Of a DNA stretch of 64,000 nt, positions 35,300 to 43,728 are shown piece by piece. The notes under the pieces are model-generated. The model saw only the letters and a list, made by a program, of their open reading frames with translations. It was not told where the DNA came from and ran no database searches. How positions within the stretch are numbered: position 1 is the stretch's first letter; each line of letters opens with the position of its first letter. A program made the translations under genes and the position numbers. Source of the stretch: Microbacterium sp. LWH7-1.2. GTDB lineage: Bacteria > Actinomycetota > Actinomycetes > Actinomycetales > Microbacteriaceae. Location of the stretch: assembly GCF_038397755.1 (NCBI RefSeq), contig NZ_CP151637.1, positions 1,984,001 to 2,048,000 on the forward strand, in the 5' to 3' direction.

Positions 35300-36688
35300 T
35301 CAGCCATAGACCGTCTCACCGCCTGCGCTGTCTTTGCCGATCTTCTTCTCGAGGTACAGCGACTCGAGAAGGAGCTCCAGCGCGCCCGCGCGCTCACCCG
35401 GTGTGCGAGCCTCGAGGCGCTCGGCCACCTGGTCGTACAGGTCCGACTCGCCCAGCACCGGCATCGCCGACAGCACCTCGGCAGCCGGAACCTGCTCGCC
35501 CGTCATCACGGTCGCACCGGTGTGCAGCGCGTCCGCGAGAGCCCGCGAATCAAGACCGCGCAGGTGCGCCCGAGCCGTGTCCGCCACCGCAGTGCGCAGC
35601 AGGTGCTCGAGGATGGCGCGCTCACGGCCCTCCTCCCCCGTCTCGAACTCGATCTTGCCGCCGAGCACGTCGACGGCGGTCTCGAGGTCCACCGGGCGGG
35701 CGACGGCGACCTCTTCGTGCTGCCGCGTCGCGCGATGCAGGGCGGCAGCGGCGATCGTCTCGGCGCCGGCGATCGCGAACCTGGCGGATACGCCCGCGCG
35801 CTGGTCCACGGCATCCGATTCCCGAAGGTTGCGCGTGAAGCGCGCGAGGATCTCGAGCAGGTGGCCCGGGACCTCGGCGACGAGGTCCGCTTCCTGCCGG
35901 ATGACGGCGATCTCCTCGTCGATGGTCTGGGGGTAGTGCGTGCGGATCTCGGCGCCGAAGCGGTCCTGCAGCGGCGTGATGATGCGGCCGCGGTTGGTGT
36001 AGTCCTCGGGGTTCGCGGTGGCGACCACGAGCACGTCGAGGTCGAGGCGCAGCACATAGCCGCGGATCTGGATGTCGCGCTCCTCCATGACGTTCAGCAG
36101 CGACACCTGGATGCGCTCGGCGAGGTCGGGCAGCTCGTTGATCGCGACGATGCCGCCGTTGCTGCGCGGCACGAGCCCGTAGTGGATCGTCTCGGGGTCG
36201 CCGAGCGAGCGGCCCTCGGCCACCTTGATCGGGTCGACGTCGCCGATGAGGTCGGCCACCGACGTGTCGGGGGTGGCAAGCTTCTCGGCGTATCGCTCGC
36301 TGCGGTGGCGCCATTTCACGGGGAGATCGTCGCCGAGCTCACTTGCACGACGGACGGATGCCGGGGCGATGGGGTGGAACGGATGCTCGCCGAGTTCCGA
36401 CCCGTCGATGACCGGGCTGTACTCGTCGAGGAGCCCGTTGAGGCTGCGGAGGAGCCGGGTCTTGCCCTGGCCACGTTCGCCCAGGAGGACGATGTCGTGG
36501 CCGGCGAGGATGGCCCGCTCGAGCTGGGGGATGACGGTGGTGTCGAAGCCGTGGATGCCCGGCCACGGGTCGCCGCCGTTCGCGAGGGCGGCGAGGAGGT
36601 TCTCGCGCATCTCGATGCGGACCGGGCGGTAGGTGTGACCCGATGCGCGCAGCTGACCGGCGGTGGTGATCGCGGGTGAAGGCGTCAT
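35300..36688 (-). CDS. AAA+ ATPase, magnesium-chelatase ChlI/MoxR-like
   Basis: The gene encodes 462 residues. Walker A GERGQGKT at 70-77, Walker B-type NGGIVAINELPDL, sensor region VVATANPEDYTNRGRI and arginine-finger region TPLQDRFGAEIRTHYP; C-terminal helical lid domain. It belongs to the ChlI/MoxR helix-2-insert clade and would work with the VWA protein downstream. Start: minus-strand TAGCGT (36695-36700) lies 6 nt before ATG 36688, a leaderless promoter. Real operon partner despite the intervening repeat array. Confidence 0.93.
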   Translation of the reverse strand: MTPSPAITTAGQLRASGHTYRPVRIEMRENLLAALANGGDPWPGIHGFDTTVIPQLERAILAGHDIVLLGERGQGKTRLLRSLNGLLDEYSPVIDGSELGEHPFHPIAPASVRRASELGDDLPVKWRHRSERYAEKLATPDTSVADLIGDVDPIKVAEGRSLGDPETIHYGLVPRSNGGIVAINELPDLAERIQVSLLNVMEERDIQIRGYVLRLDLDVLVVATANPEDYTNRGRIITPLQDRFGAEIRTHYPQTIDEEIAVIRQEADLVAEVPGHLLEILARFTRNLRESDAVDQRAGVSARFAIAGAETIAAAALHRATRQHEEVAVARPVDLETAVDVLGGKIEFETGEEGRERAILEHLLRTAVADTARAHLRGLDSRALADALHTGATVMTGEQVPAAEVLSAMPVLGESDLYDQVAERLEARTPGERAGALELLLESLYLEKKIGKDSAGGETVYG

Positions 36689-36832
36689 GTCGGCACGCTA
36701 CGCCTGGTGCGCGCGGGTCGGGGCCGGATCGGAGGAATTCCTCAGGCTCCCCCGCAGATCGTCGCGGCCGCGCGCTGAGAACGACGCCGACCGGGCTTAT
36801 GCAACGCGGGCGTCCCGATCGACGCGAAGGAC

Positions 36833-36864
36833 GGCGACCGCCGGCGTGAGCCGGAGCGGTCGCC
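36833..36864 (-). terminator. Terminator of the PepSY-like gene
   Basis: GGCGACCGC (36833-36841) pairs with GCGGTCGCC (36856-36864), with CCGGC/GCCGG continuing inside around a GTGA loop. It lies 17 bp downstream of the minus-strand stop at 36881. Confidence 0.65.
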
Positions 36865-36880
36865 GCCCTTGGTGGCGCCC

Positions 36881-37600
36881 TCAGTCGTCGCTGTCGGTCC
36901 CCGTCGCGACCACCGCGAACTCGGCGTCCAGATCGAGCTCGACGAACTCGCCGGCGCCGGTGAGGACCGTGACGTCCCACGGGGACGTGCTGTCGTCATC
37001 GGCCTCGATCTCGACGATGCGGCCGTCGGCCTCGGCGAGCGCCGCGTCCACGATGGCCGCGATCGTATCGGCGTCGAGGACGTGCTGCGGGGCGCCGTCG
37101 TCGTCGGCGGACTCGGTGGAGACGACGGATGCCTCGCCGCCGGCGTCGACGCGGACCTCGGTCTCGGAGCCGTCGGCGACCTCGAGCGTCACCTCGGCGC
37201 TGCCGTCGCGCTTGAGGTCGATCGACGTGGGCTCGCCCTCGCCGGCGGCGGAGGCTGCATCGATCATCGCGACGAGGTCGTCGGCGGAGTCGGTGCCGAG
37301 GTTCGACACGTCGCCGCTCGTGCTGTCGTCGCTCGAGTCGTCTCTCGAGTCGTCGTCGCGGCGGTCATCCGACACCGACGACGCGTCGTCGTCTGCCGCG
37401 TCGGCGATCTCTGCACCGACGGCGATGCCGCCACCGGCGAGAAGCGCCGCGGCGAGCACCGCACCGCCGCCGATCAGCCAGCCGCGCGTGCGGCTGCGCT
37501 TCGGGAGGGGAGCGGGTGACGGCGTGGCCGTGGCGGCCTCGGCACGATCGGCGGGCTGAGCGGCGGGGGAAGTCTCGGGGGTGCTGTTCTTGTCATCCAT
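36881..37600 (-). CDS. Membrane-anchored PepSY-like protein
   Basis: The gene encodes 239 residues: Pro/Ala-rich cytoplasmic start, transmembrane helix WLIGGGAVLAAALLAGGGIA (about 41-60), a Ser/Asp-rich linker (SSVSDDRRDDDSRDDSSDDS), and an extracytoplasmic acidic domain whose last part (LDADTIAAIVDAALAEADGR, IVEIEADDDSTSPWDVTVL) matches the PepSY pattern. PepSY proteins next to two-component genes can inhibit peptidases or modulate the kinase. Third gene of a regulator-kinase-PepSY operon; gap to the kinase is 56 bp. Confidence 0.8.
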   Translation of the reverse strand: MDDKNSTPETSPAAQPADRAEAATATPSPAPLPKRSRTRGWLIGGGAVLAAALLAGGGIAVGAEIADAADDDASSVSDDRRDDDSRDDSSDDSTSGDVSNLGTDSADDLVAMIDAASAAGEGEPTSIDLKRDGSAEVTLEVADGSETEVRVDAGGEASVVSTESADDDGAPQHVLDADTIAAIVDAALAEADGRIVEIEADDDSTSPWDVTVLTGAGEFVELDLDAEFAVVATGTDSDD

Positions 37601-37656
37601 GCTTCGATGGTGCCGAGCGGTCGCTGAAGCAGACCTGAAGCATCCTGAAGCTCCGT

Positions 37657-38952
37657 TCAGCGTGCCCCGGGCAGGTCGACCGCGAACCGTGCGCCTCCGA
37701 GTGGCGAGTCCTCGACACGGATGCTGCCGCCCTCCGCCTCCGCGATCGCACGCGCGATCGCGAGCCCCAGGCCGCTGCCGCCGGCGTCGCGCGCGCGGGC
37801 CTCGTCGAGCCGCACGAAGCGCTCGAAGATGCGCTCGCGCTCCGCGAACGGCACACCCGCACCGTCGTCATCGACCGTGAGCAGGACCCGCCCATCGCGC
37901 TCGAGCACGCCGATCGCGACGGCGGTTCGCGCGTGGCGGGCCGCGTTGTCGGCGAGATTGCGCACCAGCTGACCCAGCAGGCGCGCATCCCCGGTCACCC
38001 GCGCCGCGTGGACGCCGGACGCATCCACCACCGCACCCGCGGCGCGGAGCCGGTTCGCCTCGGCGAGCGCGAGGTCGTCCACATCGACGTCGCCCCGCTG
38101 CATCACCGCCCGCTCGTCGAGCCGGGTCAGAAGCAGCAGGGCATCGACGAGCTCCTGCATCCTGAGGCCCTCGTCGTGCACCACCCCGGCGAGGTCGTCG
38201 ACGGAGGTCGCCTCGGGGTGCACCTGCGCCAGCTCGGCGTGCTGGCGGATGGTCGCCAGGGGCGAGCGCAGCTCGTGCGACGCGTCGGACACGAAGCGGC
38301 GCTGCGCGGTGGCGGCAGCATCCAATCGGTCCAGCATGCGGTTCATCGTTCCCGCGAGCGCGGCGATCTCGTCGCCCGACGGCGGAACGGCCACCCGCCG
38401 GTCGAGGCGATCGGCGGTGATGTCGTCGACCTCCGCACGGATGCGCGAGACCGGGCGCAGCGCCCGCCCGACGACCCACCACGTGATCCCGGCCACCAGC
38501 GCGACGACGGCGACGACGGCGACCGACAGCAGCATCGCCACCGTCGCGAGCGTCTGCTGGTCGTCCTCCACCGGCACGGCGAGGAGCAGCGTGCCGTCGT
38601 CGAGGTCTTCCCGCACGACGAGCATCGGCTCGTCGTCGTACGTGACGGTCCCCTCGGAATCCGGCAGGTCTGCGCTGTCGGCCTCCTCGGAGGCGGCGAC
38701 GACACGGCCTTCGTCGTCGAGCACCTGGGCGAGGTCGTCGTCGAGCTCGGTCACCGCCGAAAGGCCCTCGGCGTCGATCCGCGCGGCGAGCTGCTCGGCA
38801 CGCGTCTCCGCCGCGCGGACCGTCGCGTCATGGACGCTGGCCGACAGGATGCCGTAGAACGCCAGCGCACCCACCACCAGCGCGGCGGCGACGACGAGCG
38901 TCGCGACGGCCGTGATGCGCGTCCGCAGCGAGCGGCGTCGCGGCTCAGCCAC
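37657..38952 (-). CDS. Sensor histidine kinase
   Basis: The gene encodes 431 residues from GTG 38952, which overlaps the regulator gene's TGA by 8 bp. Transmembrane helices at about 15-36 and 137-162 enclose an acidic periplasmic loop; a HAMP domain (ALRPVSRIRAEVDDITADRL) leads to the H-box SDASHELRSPL with phospho-acceptor His226, then N, G1 and G2 boxes (NLADNAARHA, DDGAGVPF, GSGLGLAIARAI). Senses an extracytoplasmic signal, possibly with help from the downstream PepSY protein. Confidence 0.94.
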   Translation of the reverse strand: MAEPRRRSLRTRITAVATLVVAAALVVGALAFYGILSASVHDATVRAAETRAEQLAARIDAEGLSAVTELDDDLAQVLDDEGRVVAASEEADSADLPDSEGTVTYDDEPMLVVREDLDDGTLLLAVPVEDDQQTLATVAMLLSVAVVAVVALVAGITWWVVGRALRPVSRIRAEVDDITADRLDRRVAVPPSGDEIAALAGTMNRMLDRLDAAATAQRRFVSDASHELRSPLATIRQHAELAQVHPEATSVDDLAGVVHDEGLRMQELVDALLLLTRLDERAVMQRGDVDVDDLALAEANRLRAAGAVVDASGVHAARVTGDARLLGQLVRNLADNAARHARTAVAIGVLERDGRVLLTVDDDGAGVPFAERERIFERFVRLDEARARDAGGSGLGLAIARAIAEAEGGSIRVEDSPLGGARFAVDLPGAR

Positions 38953-39622
38953 CGTCCGCCGCCAGTCGGTAGCCCGCCCCGCGGATGGTCTCGATCGCGG
39001 CCCGCCCGAACGGCCGGTCGACCTTGCGCCGGAGGTGTCCGACGTACACCTCGACGATGTTCGGGTCGCCCTCGAAGTCGTCGTTCCACACGCCGGCGAT
39101 GAGATCGCGCTTGGAGAGCACCTGCCCACGATGGCGGATGAGGTGCTCGAGCACGGAGAACTCCCGCGACGTCAGGTCGAGCTCGGCGTCACCGCGCCAG
39201 ACCTTCCGCGCTCCCGGGTCCAGCCGCAGGTCCCCCGCTTCGAGCACCGTCGGCCGCTCGATCCCGCCGCGGCGGATCAGCGCACGCAGCCGGGCGACGA
39301 GTACGGCGAACGAGAAGGGCTTGGTGACATAGTCGTCGGCGCCCGTCTCGAGCGCTTCGACCTGGTCCCACTCGCCGTCCTTGGCCGTGAGCATGAGCAC
39401 CGGCGTCCAGTTCTCCTCCGCCCGCAGCGCCTCGCAGACCTTCCACCCGCTCATGCCCGGCATCATGAGGTCGAGCACGATGGCGTCGTACGCCGTCTCG
39501 CGCGCCCGCCACAGTCCGTCCACGCCGTTGTGTGCGACATCCACCCCGAAGCCTTCGGCCTCCAGCCCGCGACGGATGCCGTCGGCCAGGCGCACCTCGT
39601 CATCCACCACCAGAATCCGCAT
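38945..39622 (-). CDS. OmpR/PhoB-family response regulator
   Basis: The gene encodes 225 residues: receiver domain MRILVVDDEVRLADGIRRGL with phospho-acceptor Asp51 (VLDLMMPGMSGW), the conserved Thr and KPFSFAVLVARL; C-terminal winged helix (ELDLTSREFSVLEHLIRHRG ... VYVGHLRRKVDRPFG ... RGAGYRLAADGG). First gene of the operon with its kinase. Target genes are not predictable here. Confidence 0.95.
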   Translation of the reverse strand: MRILVVDDEVRLADGIRRGLEAEGFGVDVAHNGVDGLWRARETAYDAIVLDLMMPGMSGWKVCEALRAEENWTPVLMLTAKDGEWDQVEALETGADDYVTKPFSFAVLVARLRALIRRGGIERPTVLEAGDLRLDPGARKVWRGDAELDLTSREFSVLEHLIRHRGQVLSKRDLIAGVWNDDFEGDPNIVEVYVGHLRRKVDRPFGRAAIETIRGAGYRLAADGG

Positions 39623-39697
39623 CCGCTCCAGTCTGGCCCGCTGCGCCTGAATCCACCCTGAAGCGCGCGCGGCGGCAGCCTGCGCGAGACTGGGCAC

Positions 39698-40561
39698 ATG
39701 GTCACCGTCACCGCCGTTCACGGCGACATCACCCGGCAGCAGGTCGATGCCATCGTGAACGCCGCGAACAACCGGATGCGGGGCGGGGGCGGAGTCGACG
39801 GCGCCATCCACCGCGCGGGCGGACGGGCGATCCTCGACGACTGCATCGCCCGGTTCCCCCACGGGCTGGCCACAGGGGACGCCGGATGGACCACCGCCGG
39901 AGACCTTCCGGCGACCTGGGTGATCCACACCGTCGGCCCCAACTACGCCGCCGGCGAGCGGGACCGGGCGCTCCTCGAGTCCTGCTACCGGCGCGCGCTG
40001 GAGGTCGCCGACGAGCTCGGCGCCCGCACCGTCAGCTTCCCCCTCATCAGCGCCGGGATCTACGCGTGGCCGCTGAACGACGCCATCGACGCGGCGGTCA
40101 CCACGATCGCGACGACGCCGACCCGCGTCGAAGAGGTCGTGCTGGTCTCGTTCAGCGAAGACACGCATCGGCGGGTGCAGGCACAGGTGCAGCGCCGGTT
40201 CCCGCCGCTCACAGAGGCGGGGTCGGTCGGACGACTTTTCGAGCGCGCGCCCGCACAGATGGGCATGCGGGGAGACGCCTACCTGTGGCTCGCTCTCCGT
40301 GCCGAATTCGCGACGACGCCGCTGCCGCCCACCTGGTTCGAGCTCCGCTCGATGATCCAGAAGGCAGCGGAAGCGATCATCGGCGCTCCCCTCGCGCACA
40401 CCGATGATCCGATCCACGTGCCCGAGTTCGATCCCGGCCATGGCATGTCGGCGGGCAACGTGCTGCCGTCGTGGTGGCACGACACGGGCATCCCGATTCT
40501 CATCGATCGGTACGAAGCGGCGCAGCAGGCGATCGGCTCGGACGATGCCGAGGGCCGATAG
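39698..40561 (+). CDS. Macro-domain (ADP-ribose deacetylase-like) protein with extra C-terminal domain
   Basis: The gene encodes 287 residues. Residues 1-172 are a MacroD-type domain: VHGDITRQQVDAIVNAANNR, GGGGVDGAIHRAGG, and VSFPLISAGIYAWPLNDAID, with all ADP-ribose-binding loops present; it would remove O-acetyl-ADP-ribose or mono-ADP-ribosyl groups. Residues about 180-287 form a second domain (FERAPAQMGMRGDAYLWLAL, LPPTWFELRSMIQKAAEAII, SAGNVLPSWWHDTGIPILID) that I cannot assign. ATG at 39698 lies about 75 bp from the divergent regulator operon. Confidence 0.88.
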   Translation: MVTVTAVHGDITRQQVDAIVNAANNRMRGGGGVDGAIHRAGGRAILDDCIARFPHGLATGDAGWTTAGDLPATWVIHTVGPNYAAGERDRALLESCYRRALEVADELGARTVSFPLISAGIYAWPLNDAIDAAVTTIATTPTRVEEVVLVSFSEDTHRRVQAQVQRRFPPLTEAGSVGRLFERAPAQMGMRGDAYLWLALRAEFATTPLPPTWFELRSMIQKAAEAIIGAPLAHTDDPIHVPEFDPGHGMSAGNVLPSWWHDTGIPILIDRYEAAQQAIGSDDAEGR

Positions 40562-40708
40562 GCGCGGCGTACTGCCTCCATCTCGGGACCATCGGCGCAG
40601 GGACCACCGACCCTCTTGCGGGAGCGGCGTGCCGGGAGTATCTGTGAGGTGGTCGCGCGAGCGATCGCGCGATCTGGGAATCGCCGAGACAGACGGGGAG
40701 CGTGTGCG

Positions 40709-41176
40709 ATGACCGATGAGCAGTTCCTCACCATCGCGTCGATCCCCGGGGAGGTCGTCGACGACCGGCACCCGGGTGCCATCGAGGTCCTGAGCTGGAG
40801 TTGGGCGGTGTCGAACGCCGCTCCGGCCGGCGGCGGTGCGGGCGGAGGCCGCGTCGGCAAGCCGACGCTCAGCGACATCGCGGTGTCACTGCGGGTGGAT
40901 GCTGCGACCCCGCGCCTCTTCGATGCTTGCGCACGCGGCATCCATCTGCCGGAAGTACTGCTATCCGCGCGACGCGTGGGCATGATCGGCGACTACTTCA
41001 CGGTGCGCATGGAGGAGGCCGTCGTGACCTCGGCGACAACCGCTTTCGCGGGCGAGGAACCCGCCGTGCAGATCACCCTGGGGTTCGCCGCCCTGACCAT
41101 GACCTACCAGACGACGCTGCCCGACGGTTCGCTCGGTGATCCGATCGCGGTCACGATCGGGCGCGCCCAGAGGTGA
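40709..41176 (+). CDS. Hcp-like (T6SS tube protein family) protein
   Basis: The gene encodes 155 residues from ATG 40709 (GGGGAG upstream). Beta-barrel pattern of the Hcp1 family: IPGEVVDDRHPGAIEVLSWS, then GRVGKPTLSDIAVSLRVDAATPRLFDACARGIHL and VGMIGDYFTVRMEEAVVTSA. Hcp proteins form hexameric tubes in type VI secretion. Free-standing Hcp homologues occur in Actinobacteria without a full T6SS and no tss genes are seen here; their role is unclear. A second gene with an LNPQPLPP motif follows 57 bp downstream on the same strand. Confidence 0.78.
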   Translation: MTDEQFLTIASIPGEVVDDRHPGAIEVLSWSWAVSNAAPAGGGAGGGRVGKPTLSDIAVSLRVDAATPRLFDACARGIHLPEVLLSARRVGMIGDYFTVRMEEAVVTSATTAFAGEEPAVQITLGFAALTMTYQTTLPDGSLGDPIAVTIGRAQR

Positions 41177-41233
41177 TCGGCGGGGAGTGACGGTACGTGG
41201 AAATCAATCCACCGATCCGAGAAGGAGTCACCG

Positions 41234-41716
41234 ATGAGTTGGAACGAGATCACCCCCACGGTTCGCATGCTCTCGCTGCTGGGGCGCATCAAGCCGGAGA
41301 TCTTCGACGTCTTCCCGCCGCACGGTCATCGGGCGGCGTTGCTGAGCCGGGTCGAGGCGGTGGCGCTCAACCCGCAGCCGCTCCCGCCCCGGTGGATGCT
41401 GGCCGCCTCCGACCTGGCCGGCTACATCGCCCAGGAGGTGCTCGCCGCCGACCTCAGGGGTGAGGACCGTCCGGGCTGGGTGATGGAGGTACTGGACGAC
41501 TGGTGCGGCACCGGCTGGCCGAGGAGGCTGCCCATCCCACTCCCCGGTCCGCGCGGCGAAGGCCCGCAGCCGGAGCCGTGGGATGTGGCGGCGGCGCAGA
41601 TCACGGGTGCGGTGGCGTTCGCCTCCCTCGCGGCGCGGATGAGTGCGGGCGGCGCGCAGGAGACCTTCGCCCAGATGGCCGAGAGCCTGGCAGAGGCGTC
41701 GAGCCGAGACATGTAG
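41234..41716 (+). CDS. LNPQPLPP-motif protein, partner of the Hcp-like gene
   Basis: The gene encodes 160 residues from ATG 41234 (AAGGAG 8 nt upstream). Contains EAVALNPQPLPPRWMLAASD, a Pro-rich signature seen in small bacterial proteins of unknown function, then GYIAQEVLAADLRGEDRPG and a C-terminal helix AAAQITGAVAFASLAARMSA. No signal peptide or membrane helix. Likely co-transcribed with the Hcp-like gene 57 bp upstream; the pair ends in a strong hairpin at 41722-41751. Function unknown. Confidence 0.65.
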   Translation: MSWNEITPTVRMLSLLGRIKPEIFDVFPPHGHRAALLSRVEAVALNPQPLPPRWMLAASDLAGYIAQEVLAADLRGEDRPGWVMEVLDDWCGTGWPRRLPIPLPGPRGEGPQPEPWDVAAAQITGAVAFASLAARMSAGGAQETFAQMAESLAEASSRDM

Positions 41717-41721
41717 CCGGC

Positions 41722-41751
41722 GTTCAGAGGCGGCGGCCGTCGCCTCTGAAC
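41722..41751. terminator. Bidirectional terminator
   Basis: GTTCAGAGGCG (41722-41732) pairs perfectly with CGCCTCTGAAC (41741-41751) around an 8-nt loop, in the 42-bp gap between the convergent LNPQPLPP-motif and quinone reductase genes. Confidence 0.75.
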
Positions 41752-41758
41752 CGTGCCA

Positions 41759-42787
41759 TCAGTGGTTGTCGCCGGTGACGTCGATGAGCACCTTGCCGAC
41801 GGCGCCCTGCTCGACCGCGTCGTGGGCGGCGGCGGTCTCCTCCAGCGGGAACCACGTGAGCGGCAGCCCCGAGTCCTCGCCGACGGGGAGAGCACCGTCG
41901 CGCAGCGCCGCTGTGATGTCCGCTGCAGCGGCGGTCAGGGCGGTCTCGCCGACCGTATAGAGGAGCAGACCCTGGATGCGCACGTTCTTCGCGAACGTGG
42001 GTCGCACCGGCAGCGTCGCCTCGTCGCCGCCGTTGTCGGCGTAGTACGCGATCGATCCGTGGTTCGCGACGATCTGCCCGTCGAGACCGGCGTTCTGCGC
42101 GATCGACACCTCGACGATGTGGTCGACGCCCTGGGGAGCGAGCGCGCCGATCTGCTGGGCGGCGTCGCCATGTCGGTAGTTCACGACGTGGTGCGCGCCC
42201 GCGGCGAGCGCGAGGGCAGCCTTCTCGTCGCTCGAGATCGTGGCGATCACCGTCGCCCCCGCCCACACCGCGAGCTGGATCGCGGCGTGCCCGACGGCTC
42301 CCGCTCCTCCGGCTACGAGCACGACCCGCCCCTCCAGGGCACCCGGCGATAGCCGAGTCGGCCCGAACTCGTGTACGGTGAGCGCCCGGTGCGCCGTCAT
42401 GGCGGGAACACCGAGGCTCGCCGCCACATCGAATCCGATCCCGTCAGGAAGCTTCACCGCCCGCGCGGCGGGTACCACCGTGTACTCCTGCGCGGTGCCG
42501 GTCGGACGCTGGTGCTGAGCGAGGTACAGCCACACGCGGTCGCCGACCGCGAGGTCGGTCACACCATCGCCGACCGCGTCGACGACTCCCGCGCCGTCCT
42601 GATTCGGAACGATCTCGTCGAACGCCAGGCGCGCGCCGCTTCCCGCGCGTGCCTTCCAATCGGTCGGGTTGACGCCTGAGACGACGACCTTCACGCGCAC
42701 CTCCCCCGGGCCGGGCTGCGCGGGATCCCGCTCGCCGAGCGAGAGGACGGACGACGTTCCACTGCGGGAATACACGATCGATCGCAT
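41759..42787 (-). CDS. NADPH:quinone reductase, zinc-independent alcohol-dehydrogenase superfamily
   Basis: The gene encodes 342 residues from ATG 42787 (MRSIVYSRSGTSSVLSLGER). MDR-type fold: catalytic/substrate domain with GVNPTDWKARAG and NQDGAGVVDAVGDGVTDLAV; Rossmann motif VVLVAGGAGAVGHAAIQLAV; no zinc-binding Cys cluster, as in quinone oxidoreductases. Would transfer electrons from NADPH to quinones. The open frame extends further upstream, but family proteins begin at MRSIVY. Convergent with the LNPQPLPP-motif gene. Confidence 0.9.
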   Translation of the reverse strand: MRSIVYSRSGTSSVLSLGERDPAQPGPGEVRVKVVVSGVNPTDWKARAGSGARLAFDEIVPNQDGAGVVDAVGDGVTDLAVGDRVWLYLAQHQRPTGTAQEYTVVPAARAVKLPDGIGFDVAASLGVPAMTAHRALTVHEFGPTRLSPGALEGRVVLVAGGAGAVGHAAIQLAVWAGATVIATISSDEKAALALAAGAHHVVNYRHGDAAQQIGALAPQGVDHIVEVSIAQNAGLDGQIVANHGSIAYYADNGGDEATLPVRPTFAKNVRIQGLLLYTVGETALTAAAADITAALRDGALPVGEDSGLPLTWFPLEETAAAHDAVEQGAVGKVLIDVTGDNH

Positions 42788-42885
42788 GCGAAGGGCCAAC
42801 GCACGCAAGGCGACGCGCATTTCCCGCGAACCGGGTGGTTCGGCCGCCCGAACCCGAGGACAGGCTCCGACGAAAGGGGCCCGTG

Positions 42886-43635
42886 TCAGGCCGGTTGCGC
42901 CGGCTTGGTGCGCACCGGCCCCATCCACGTCGCGACCAGCACCGACGTGATCGCGCCCGCCGCCATGATCGCGGCGAGCACCACGATCTGGAAGCGACCG
43001 GCCTCGATCGGCGAGATGCCGCCGAAGATCGCCCCGACGAAGGCGCCGGGCAGCACGACGAGCCCGGTCGTCTTCGTCTGGTCGATCGCGGGCACCAGCG
43101 CGTCACGCACGGCGCGGCGAGCGAGCTGCAGCGTCGACGTGCGTGGCGTGGCTCCGAGTGCGAGCCAGCCCTCGACCTCGCCCCAGTGATCCGCGATCGC
43201 AGTCGTGAACATGCGGCCCGTGAGAGTCGCGATGCTCATCGCGTTGCCGATGACGATCGCCCCGATAGCGAGCGCGTAGCGGGTCGTCAGCTCCAGTGCG
43301 CCGGTCGCGAACACCGCCGTCGTCGCGACGAGGACGCCCGCCGTGATCGACGATCCCATCATGAGGGCAGCGCGGCCGGACCAGCCGACGCGGCCCGTCG
43401 CGACGGAGGTAGCGATCGCGAGCATGACCACGAGCGCGACGGCGATCCACACCGGGCTGGTGATGACGCCGGTGAGGATGACGCTGATGACGGCGAGCTG
43501 CACGGCGCCGCGCAGGATCGCCACGACAGGCGCCCACAGGCCCGGAATGCGGAACGCCGCCAGGACGGCGGTCGCGATGACCGCGAGCACGAGCACGCCG
43601 ACGAGCGTCGGGCCGAGGTCGGCGGGCAGGCTCAC
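42886..43635 (-). CDS. FetB/UPF0014-type ABC transporter permease
   Basis: The gene encodes 249 residues with six or seven transmembrane segments (LVGVLVLAVIATAVLAAF; VAILRGAVQLAVISVILTGV; IAVALVVMLAIATSVATG; ITAGVLVATTAVF). Signature GNAMSIATLTGRMFTTAIAD, LALGATPRTS and IDQTKTTGLVVLPGAFVGAIFGG define the UPF0014 family, whose E. coli member (FetB) exports iron with the ATPase FetA. Here no ATPase gene is adjacent, so its partner must be elsewhere. Divergent from the PhzF gene. Confidence 0.85.
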   Translation of the reverse strand: MSLPADLGPTLVGVLVLAVIATAVLAAFRIPGLWAPVVAILRGAVQLAVISVILTGVITSPVWIAVALVVMLAIATSVATGRVGWSGRAALMMGSSITAGVLVATTAVFATGALELTTRYALAIGAIVIGNAMSIATLTGRMFTTAIADHWGEVEGWLALGATPRTSTLQLARRAVRDALVPAIDQTKTTGLVVLPGAFVGAIFGGISPIEAGRFQIVVLAAIMAAGAITSVLVATWMGPVRTKPAQPA

Positions 43636-43728
43636 GGTCGGAGCCTACCGAGACGGACCCCGCGCCGGATCGAGTGACTTCTGCCAGGCTCGTCGTGTCG
43701 GACACGCCTCGAGACCGGATGGGATGAC

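Noticed and set aside
34001..35397. Long open frames on both strands across the 135-bp array
   Set aside because: The repeat period is a multiple of three, so open frames persist by chance on both strands. The translations are repeats of Ser/Arg-rich peptides that mirror each other, without start signals.
41759..42928. Extended form of the quinone reductase starting at 42928
   Set aside because: The additional 47 residues are Pro/Arg-rich and unrelated to the family, which starts at MRSIVYSR.
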